Origin: Castanea sativa
Taxonomy: Eukaryota; Streptophyta; Magnoliopsida; Fagales; Fagaceae
DNA length: 64,000 nucleotides
NCBI RefSeq assembly: GCF_040712315.1
Contig: NC_134015.1
Coordinates: 19,097,614 to 19,161,613, forward strand
Direction: 5' to 3'
The notes beneath the pieces are model-generated. The model had not been told where the DNA came from. It did not search any database and saw nothing but the letters and a program-made list of their open reading frames with translations. Position 1 is the stretch's first letter. The number at the start of each line of letters is the position of its first letter. Positions 56,519-64,000 of this stretch are shown here, piece after piece. The translations under genes were made by a program, and so were the position numbers.

Positions 56519-58079
56519 AAATTAAAGAATTATTAATAAATGTATTTGTTGTAGTAGTAGTATATATTTTTCGAAAAATATGCATTACAATTCTTAATTG
56601 AATATTTATTATTTCTTAACATGTTATTTCTATAAGTGAAAGCATGTAGTTCTAGATCGTGTGTATTTGGATGAATTTATTTATTTTGTTTTAAAAAATA
56701 TGGTATAAAACATATAAATATCCTTTAAAAATGAAGTTTTTAAAAAGTTGTCTATAAAGTGGAAGTGAAACTAAACTAATTTCATTCAAAAATGAAGTTT
56801 TAAAAAGTTGTATATAAAGTGGAAGTGAAACTAAACTAGCCTTTTAAATTAACCCAAATTGACCCTTAAAACACTTTTATACCATTAAGGAATGAAATTG
56901 AATGGAATGTATATAAATAATGGAAAGAAATGGAAAAGAATGTAAAAGAAATGAAAGGAATGAAATTAAGTAATCTTGCTTGGATATTTTAAATAGAGGA
57001 ATGGAAGGTAATTAACATTGTTTGGAAGTAATCCTTATAAATTAAATAAAACAAAATAAGAGAAAAAAAAAAAAAGACAACGTTTGGAAGTACCATAGAG
57101 GGAAATGAATAGAATTATTTTAAAACAATATTAATATGAAACCCTTTGTATTTTTAAATGACTGAATATATAGGAGTATTTTGTGAGTTTCCCTTCAATT
57201 CCTCCAAATTACTGGAAAAATGAAATTTTCAACTTTTTAGGGAATAGAAGGAAATGATTATTCTATTCTACCTATTCCATATTTTTAAAAAGTTAAGTTA
57301 AGGTCAACCCTTGTTTCCAAACAAGGGAATGACATTTTCATTACACCTATTAAAATTCCCAAACAAGGTAATAGAAACAATATTTTAAAATAATTTTTTC
57401 CATTTCATTCATTTCCCTTCTCCTAAGTGGAGTGTAAATAAAAAATAATAGTAATAATAATAAAATAAATAAAATAAAATATAGATGAAATAAAGGAAAA
57501 ATGTTAACAAAGAAGTATTTAAAAGAAATCCTTTTAATATTGAAAGCTGGGCCACACCTTTTCTTTTTCTTTTTTTACAACAACAATGAAACTTAATCAA
57601 ATACCAAGCGGTGAATACGGAAAGAGAACAACAAAAGCAAAAAGTTTTCACACTATTGATATTAGTAATTATTTTGCAATATATTGATGTGATCAACTGT
57701 AACTGGACAATTTTTGCCCAGTTCTACTTATATGAATGCACCACTTTTTGTTTGTCTACTACTTAATTACCCACTATATGAACTCATTGTTAACATCACT
57801 TAATTATTTATGTTAACAAATTGCCATAATTATTATTGTTTTGACAAATGAAAGTATGTAGATCTTTTTGAGTATCTAATTATTTTCTCAGAAATATAAA
57901 TTCTCTCTATCACACATACACCAAGTTATTATAAGGAGTAATCACCCAAAATGCTAGCAAGATGATCTCATTAATATCATGAAATCTTAGGGACCACTAA
58001 CTCTAAACAAATTGCCATAATTATGAAACTTGTAAAACATGTCGTGATTCACGTTATACTATTTACCGCTCTTATGGCC
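56519..58079. other. Upstream region of the second SEO copy
   Basis: AT-rich. A 61-bp phrase (AAAAATGAAGTTTTTAAAAAG, AAAGTGGAAGTGAAACTAAAC) is tandemly repeated at about 56728 and 56790. A minus-strand frame at 57409-57696 is a Tyr/Phe-rich by-product of a microsatellite. No other gene. Confidence 0.45.
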
Positions 58080-58085
58080 TATAAA
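58080..58085 (+). promoter_or_regulatory. TATA box of the second SEO copy
   Basis: TATAAA lies 106 bp before the start codon, almost the same distance as in the first SEO gene (110 bp), within an alignable stretch through GGACGTG and CTGCA-ACAACATA. Confidence 0.6.
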
Positions 58086-58185
58086 TGGACGTGCCCTGCA
58101 GATTACAACAACATACAAGCCACTTTTGAGCCTTAAACCGAAGGGCTTCTGACCCAACTTGTTTCGTGTAACACTGCACAACAAC

Positions 58186-58392
58186 ATGGCCAGCAATATG
58201 GCATTAGTTTCTTCAGGTCAACCCAATGTGGGTAGCCTGAGCTTACTGCCAACGTTGTCCGACGAGATCTTGACCCAAATTATCACAACCCATGCCCCCT
58301 CTGATATTGAAAATTTGGATGTTGAATCTCTTTTCTCTATTGTCAACAACGTCCTTAACCGTGCCACCATGACTGTTGATACTGTTTTGCAG
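58186..58392 (+). pseudogene. SEO: Second SEO gene: exon 1 only, interrupted by a retroelement
   Basis: A 69-codon first exon starts MASNMALVSSGQPNVGSLS and ends at a GT donor (58393) in the same place as the first SEO gene. Its LDVESLFSIVNNVLNRATM segment parallels WNVESLFSAVENILHRTTR there. This is the N-terminal start of the SEO N-domain. Intron 1 opens with an AT/GT microsatellite, and at 58468 a copia-type LTR begins. No SEO exon 2-7 sequence is visible up to the end of the window. The gene could continue beyond it, with the retroelement as a very long intron, but I think disruption is likelier. The intact reading frame and promoter suggest recent loss. Confidence 0.75.
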
Positions 58393-58421
58393 GTATATAG
58401 TACCTTTATACTTTTGATGAT

Positions 58422-58422
58422 G

Positions 58423-58470
<48 letters not shown>
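58422..58470. repeat. (AT)n-(GT)n compound microsatellite
   Basis: An AT tract then about 15 GT units, in intron 1 of the second SEO copy; the retroelement LTR starts at its right edge. Confidence 0.9.
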
Positions 58471-58472
<2 letters not shown>

Positions 58473-58582
58473 GGTTCTAAGACTTTAGAGACTAAATGTA
58501 TTAAAACTTCATTTTGTAATATATTGGCAAACTATGATCAAAACATTGAGTCTAGTTTTAGGCTTTCTCAAAGTGTGTGTGT

Positions 58583-58615
<33 letters not shown>

Positions 58616-59048
58616 TAAAATTGGAATCGAGTGATTGCATTTATTGGACTAAATTTGCAAGACTCGATTGATCGAAAATTAGACTCAATCGATCGAACCA
58701 CATACAGATTTATTTTTCTGCAGAAATTCCAATTCAGCCCAAGCCCGTTTGACGTGTAAGGTTTTATGTTTTACTCCAAGTATAAAATGAAAAACCTTAG
58801 CTACGTTTTAGAAGTCTTTGATGTGTTGTGTATTGAATCTTTTGTGAGATCTAGAGGTGTTTACCTTCATACACACTTAGGGTTATCAAGATCAAAATTT
58901 ATGTCAAGAACTTGGTGATCGCTTCAATTGGTGCTTTGCATGATATGATTGTTTTGTTTTAACTTAGATTTGAATAATAAACCTAAATATTTATTTAGTT
59001 AATTAATTAGGTTAAACAATCTAGTTTATAGGGATCTAAAAACATACA
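58468..59048 (+). mobile_element. 5' LTR of a copia-type retrotransposon
   Basis: It starts TGTTAGGTTCTAAG and ends near AACATACA. GTGGTATTAGAAC (59050-59063) follows, a mutated form of the TGGTATCAGAGC primer-binding site. Contains a 33-base-scale T-run (58586-58614) and GATTGATCGAAA/AATCGATCGAAC inverted words (58666-58696). No 3' LTR is found in the window. Confidence 0.7.
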
Positions 59049-59123
59049 AGTGGTATTAGAACATGTTAGCTCTTGTGTTTTTAGATCTTTTGATCTAAGA
59101 GTTGATCCTTGACTTCTGTTGTC

Positions 59124-60823
59124 ATGGAATATCGTCACTCTCTTATGATCCCACCTCACTTTGATGGGAACAACTATGCCTACTAAAAAGTAAGAATGAA
59201 AGCATTCTTGAAATCTATTGAGGAGAGAATTTGGAACTCCGTTGAATACGGATGGAAGAAACCGACTACTCTTGTAAGCGAGTGGTCAACTTCTCAGAAA
59301 GAAACAATCGCTTTTAATAGGAAGGCCATAAATGCTATTTTCAATGTTGTTTCTATGAGGGAATTCAAGAGAATCTCTAATGTAAAGGTTGCTCACACTG
59401 CATGGAATATTCTCCAAATTGTGCATGAAGGCACAAAGGCAGTTAAGATTAATAAACTGCAACAGTTAACTACTAGATTTGAAAGTATTAGAATGTCTGA
59501 TGATGAATGTTTTGATGAATTCTATGCTAAACTTAATGATATTGTTAACTCTGCATATAATTTGAGTGAAATTTATGATCAACCTAAGATTGTTAGGAAG
59601 ATTCTTAAATCCTTGACTAAGGGCTTTAGAACCAAAGTGACTATCATTACTGAAAGCAAGGATGTGAACTCCATCCATGTTGATGAGCTTGTATGATCTC
59701 TCCAGTCCTATGAGCTAGACATACCTAAGACAAACAAATCAAAATCAATGGCTCTTAAGTCAGTTGATGATGTTGATGGGAATGGATTTGATGATGAACT
59801 CTCTTCTACAGAGATTGCTTATCTTGCCAAGAACTTTAGAAATTTGTTTAGGAATAACAATAGAAGGGTAAGAGATAAAAACAATGTTGAACCTAGGAAT
59901 TTTAAGAATAATGAACCCACTAAAGTGAATAATACTGATAAATCTAAAGAGAAAGTAGGTTAAACCTCTAGTAATTCACTTGGTCAACAATTTTTTGGGT
60001 GTCAAGGGTACGGTCATGTGAAATCAGAATGTCCTACATTCTTTAGATCAAAGGGTAAAGATATGGCTGTAACCCTTAGTGATGATGAAGTTTCTGATTA
60101 CGAGTCTGGTAGTGATGAGGATGGAAACTTCATTACTTTTATAACTACTGCTGTAATTGGTGAAAGTGTTGTGGTTGAAGAGAACCCTTCTGATGGGGAA
60201 CTTTCTGAGTGTGCTGATTTGTAAGAAGCTTTTAATAAGCTATGCAAGGTTGTTGCAAATGATGCAATGAATGTTGACTTAGGCTTAAAGAAGATTGCCT
60301 CTCTTAAACTTGATAAGAAAAAGTTTCGCTGAAATTGCTTGATGCTAATGATTTGATTGATAAGGTAAAGATTGAAAATATGTTGTTTTTGCTTGATAAG
60401 ATTAAGAATTTGGAACTAGAATTATCTAGTACTAGAGAACAAATAAATAGGTCTGCTAGTTCTAAACTTGACCACATGTTGAGTGTTCAGAAGTCTCCCT
60501 TAGACAAAACTGGTCTAGATTTTGTAGATAGCATCTCAGTGTCTGAAACTCATTCCATAAACTTTGTTTCTTCTTCTGAGCCTCCCAAGAGTGAGACTAT
60601 CAAACCAGTAGAAGTTACACCACCTCCTAAGAAGACTAGGGTTGATCTTAAAGAGTCTAAGCCTAAGAATCCTAACCTCCCTAAGGATAAGTTGTATGAT
60701 AGACCTTTGTGTGTTTGTCATTTTTGTGGAAAGATTAGGCATATTTGCCCAAACTGTTTCAAGTTGCAAAAAAGTACCTATGTCTGTGCCTTAAACACAA
60801 GATCCTATGGTACTTATTGGTGA
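59124..60823 (+). pseudogene. Copia-type gag (UBN2/retrotran_gag) with multiple stops
   Basis: The start MEYRHSLMIPPHFDGNNYAY is the usual copia gag opening, followed by a stop. The core (59196-59696) has AHTAWNILQIVHEGTKAVK and KLQQLTTRFESIRMSDDEC, typical of the UBN2/gag-polypeptide family. This protein packages element RNA in virus-like particles. Frames resume at 59748, 60018 and 60335 after in-frame stops and a shift. A first knuckle GCQGYGHVKSEC lacks its first Cys (Phe instead). A second, CHFCGKIRHICPNC, keeps CX2CX4HX4C near 60717. The acidic linker (DDEVSDYESGSDEDG) and a coiled-coil (LDKIKNLELELSSTREQ) are normal for this clade. No protease, integrase or RT follows. Confidence 0.82.
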
Positions 60824-60834
60824 GTTGGTAAAGG

Positions 60835-62799
60835 CGTTAAACCTTTATACCAATCCTGGAGTTGCTCATCATTCTCATATGAATAATAACTCCAATGCAA
60901 GAGTTGCACCTAAAAAGTTTTGAATGCAAAATGCTCAATCTAATTGAGTTTTTCTAACATGGTCCTTATGCTTCATCTCTCTACTCTTTGTGACCATTCT
61001 TCTTTTGCCCTTTTTTTTTTTTTTTTTTTTGGCTTTTAGGAATTGCATTGCATAACATTCATGCATTTCATGATAGGTTGCTTTTGTTTTATATTAAATA
61101 AATAAATTTTTTTTAAAAAGGAAGGAAGGAAAAATATGTTTTGTATTATATATCTTGGATTTGCAATCAAGGTTAGCCATATTATTTTTACATAACATGC
61201 TTATGTATCTGGTTTTGCTTGGATGAGCTTATTTTACTGCACTTTGCTAGTTTTAGCTATGTAGTGCATGTTGTGCGGGAGTTGTTTATAGTTTTTGATC
61301 ACTTGATCTTGATTTTGATCTTGAAGTCACGTGCTTTTGATTGCTTGGACTTGAACATCTTACTAGTCAATCATGAACATCTTAGTACATATCATAAGAT
61401 TTTGTGCTCGAGAAATTGTAGCACATGCACAAAAAGAATATAAGGTGTAGCCTCGGTTTAATACTCAAATTGGTGTGTACATTATTGGGCTATAATAAAT
61501 TCACAATGAAATAAAATTGGTGTGTACATTATGAGGCAAAACAAGAAACTTACATGATTCCAAGTTTGTTTTCTAGGAGATGTGAGAGTTATATGATGTA
61601 ACTCTTTAGGTGAGTCTCTTCCAGACTTATGTGATAAATTTTGTAGAAAATGTGATTGATTACTATCTACATATCACCTCATATGTATCTCATGCTATTG
61701 CTAGTTGCACACACTACACAAGTTATTCTTTGCTAAACTTAGTACATGATATTGTGTGTGAATTTGTTTTGGCCATCCAAGATTATATGTTCCTTAATTT
61801 TAATGCAAAATGTGTTTAATGTCTGAGTTTTGGGGACACAAAAGGTTGAAAATATTGTTTTTAGAAGATATGGGTTAAATTCAAGTGTTTTTGAAAAAAT
61901 TTTAAACTCATGCTCATGCATTTATTCATGAATATATTATGTTTTGAGTGGTTTCCGCATATACTTGCTTCGTTTTTTCAAAAATCTCATTTTTTTTTTT
62001 AGATTTTCGATCGATCGAAATTGCAATAAAAATTTTGGTTTTAATTTTCCTAACTCGATCGGTGCTTGATCGATGCTTGATTGATCGAATCCATTTTTCG
62101 ATCAATCGATGATCAATTTCGACCAATCAAAATTCGGTCAGTAAGTGTTTTAAAAAGAAGTTTCTCACGTGTTCTTCATTATTTTCAAAACTTTTCAAAC
62201 ACTCTTCTCACTATTTTTCTTTGACCGATCCAATCTAAGCCTTTTTTGTCGTTTTCTTCCACAAATCTCTCAAGAGTTTTTGTCTTCAAGCTTATTTAAG
62301 TCTCTTTTACCCCTCCTTTTTCAATTTATTTACCTTTTTCATGCATTTTCTTCATATATTTTCGAACTAAGAATTTTTGGGGATTTTGAATTTCTGGTTG
62401 TTTTTGTTCAAAATAAATCAATGGTTTTTTGTTCTTAGATGATATAAAATTAATCCTCATGCATTAATTTGATTAATTTTGTGATTTGAAGAAAATTGAA
62501 TTTTTTAGGGCTTGGTTCTTTGAGAAATTGGGAATTTTGTTCAATTGGGATAAAATTGATGAAATTGACTTGTGTTATTGATTGATTATGTCATTATATG
62601 ATGTTTTCTAACTAGTGTAATGATTAATTGATCAATTTAGTTTAATTTTGGGGAATTGGGTTTTTCAAAATTTGGGGTTTTTGAACTAAAACTCTTTGCT
62701 CAAGTCAATTGATGGTTTATAAAGTAAAATTGAACAAATTTCAATGCATTAGATCATGCATTATATGTGCATTCATCACATGCATTATATAGATTGTTA

Positions 62800-62870
<71 letters not shown>

Positions 62871-62948
62871 GTGTTCTAACCCTCACTAATGTAGTCTGCC
62901 CTTGGTTTTCTTTCTTTGTTTCTATCTTCCCTTCCAACCCTTAGCATC
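60835..62948. other. Retroelement non-coding DNA
   Basis: No protein domain. Contains a T-run at 61011-61030, a GGTGTGTACATTAT phrase repeated (61471 and 61520), and a cluster of TCGATCGAA words at 62010-62120 similar to those in the copia LTR. A (TTA)n tract at 62798-62870 precedes the next ORF. It may be the leader of the element that follows. Confidence 0.5.
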
Positions 62949-63981
62949 ATGGTTAGGAAGATTAGAGCCAAGAAAACCACCACCCCCTCTACCCCTGTGT
63001 TCGAGAGTGATAGGTTTAGAACCGAGAAAAACCAGGAAACCTATGAGAAGATGAATATCTTTAGGTCAGTATGCACTGAGCATAAGGTCATTCTAGATGA
63101 GTTAGATCTGGAGATACATAAGAACTTTGAGTGTAAGGGCTAGTTACCATTCTTAGAGTTCGAGCATTCTCCTCCGGCTGCATGCTTTGATTAAAGAGTT
63201 CAATTCGAACCTCTCTATCCACTCCGATGATTCCAACACTTAATATGTGAGGAGTTGGATAAGAGGTTAAGAGTATGTCATTACTCTTGCTGTAGTGGCC
63301 TCTGCTCTTGGAGTACCTTTGGTACGGTAGTCCGTGTATCCTTACATTGAGACCGCTCCTCTTGATGACATCATGTCTTTCATCACTAGTACTACCATTA
63401 GTTGGGGTACTGATCCCCCTGTCACTTCTCATGAGCTTACTAGGCTCAACTATTTGTTTTTCAGGATTTCTTGTCACTCCATTTGGCCTATCTCTCATTT
63501 ACATACTATTCTCATTGAGAGATGTACATTTTTGTATGCTCTTGTCACCAATGCTCCTATGAGTTTTCCCACTCTTTTCATTCGCTCTCTTGTTGAGGTT
63601 CATAGGAATAGCGCGAAATCTCATGGTTTTTTCTTTCCGGTTTATATTCATACGATTTTGTTAGATTTAGGTTTAGAGGATTTTTCCGCGTCTGAGCCTG
63701 TACATATCATAGCTCCTATAGGTGCCACATTTCTTAGGCAAAGAGCAGCTTAGTTGAAAGCTAGCTCTAAGTGCCCTAGAGTTGAGTCTTCTACAGGTGC
63801 TGCATTTAGGCCTCCTACTTCTGGTGACCCTATTGTTGAGGAGTATGTAGACCCCACAGCTACTGTTGATCCTCCACCGTCTTCATCGAGCGATTCTTCT
63901 ATACGAAGTATGCTGGATACTGTCATGACTGTTCAGGCGACGCATGGTCAGCTTCTGTTGGATGTGCTCACTGAGCTTTAG
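62949..63981 (+). pseudogene. Plant transposon protein (retroelement-associated), broken
   Basis: Opens MVRKIRAKKTTTPSTPVFES, with a Lys-rich start and an EKNQETYEKMNIFRSV-like helix. It stops at 63141-63143 and, after a damaged part, resumes at about 63334 with YPYIETAPLDDIMSFI, ISWGTDPPVTSHELTRLNYL, FRISCHSIWPISHLHTI and IAPIGATFLRQRAA. I recall this text as the putative plant transposon protein domain found in many large LTR elements; its biochemical role is unknown. TAG stops at 63751-63753 and 63979-63981 interrupt what looks like a continuing protein (KASSKCPRVESSTG; SIRSMLDTVMTVQATHGQLL). The copy reaches the window end. Confidence 0.65.
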
Positions 63982-64000
63982 GCTTTATGAGTGGATTTGG

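Overview
The window is plant nuclear DNA from a woody core eudicot. The genes have introns, and the sequence is AT-rich with long AT/TTA/GT microsatellites. It also carries tRNA-derived SINEs, LINEs, Ty1/copia LTRs, MULE, hAT and PIF-type elements and a mitochondrial-looking insert. The repeat families fit Fagales (oak/chestnut type) best, but that placement is inference from memory. I see no tRNA or rRNA gene, no CRISPR and no prokaryote-like operon.

Only one host gene family is recognisable. A seven-exon sieve element occlusion (SEO, P-protein/forisome family) gene lies on the + strand at 44583-52430. Its splice sites are clean, but a one-base frameshift in the last exon replaces the conserved Cys-rich tail. 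A second SEO copy begins at 58186; only its promoter and exon 1 are intact, because a copia-type retroelement starts 75 bp past the exon-1 donor. The two TATA-region sequences align, so this is a decaying tandem SEO cluster.

Layout. 0.4-1.1 kb: GC-rich hAT. 3.4 kb: SINE. 4.5-9.3 kb: a minus-strand LINE whose RT catalytic block is deleted. 9.9-11.0 kb: MULE with 9-bp target-site duplication (TSD). 11.2-14.9 kb: a MULE-like inverted-repeat structure around about 1.9 kb of organelle-like DNA. 17.7-20.35 kb: a 5'-truncated LINE split by a second MULE of the 9.9 kb family. 21-32 kb: LTR fragments, hAT, SINEs and a solo LTR. 32-43 kb: a dispersed repeat family (with a 174-bp triplication), a MULE with nested insertions at 34-36 kb, MITEs and a hAT inside a large palindrome. 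44-58 kb: the SEO locus, with a MULE in intron 2 and a solo LTR downstream. 58.5-64 kb: decayed retroelement gag and plant transposon protein sequence.

Almost all structure comes from layered transposition. Many insertions are datable relative to each other because their target-site duplications are readable. Element classes follow from TSD length and termini (8 bp hAT, 9 bp MULE, 3 bp TTA/TAA PIF/Harbinger, 5 bp LTR), which I read by eye.
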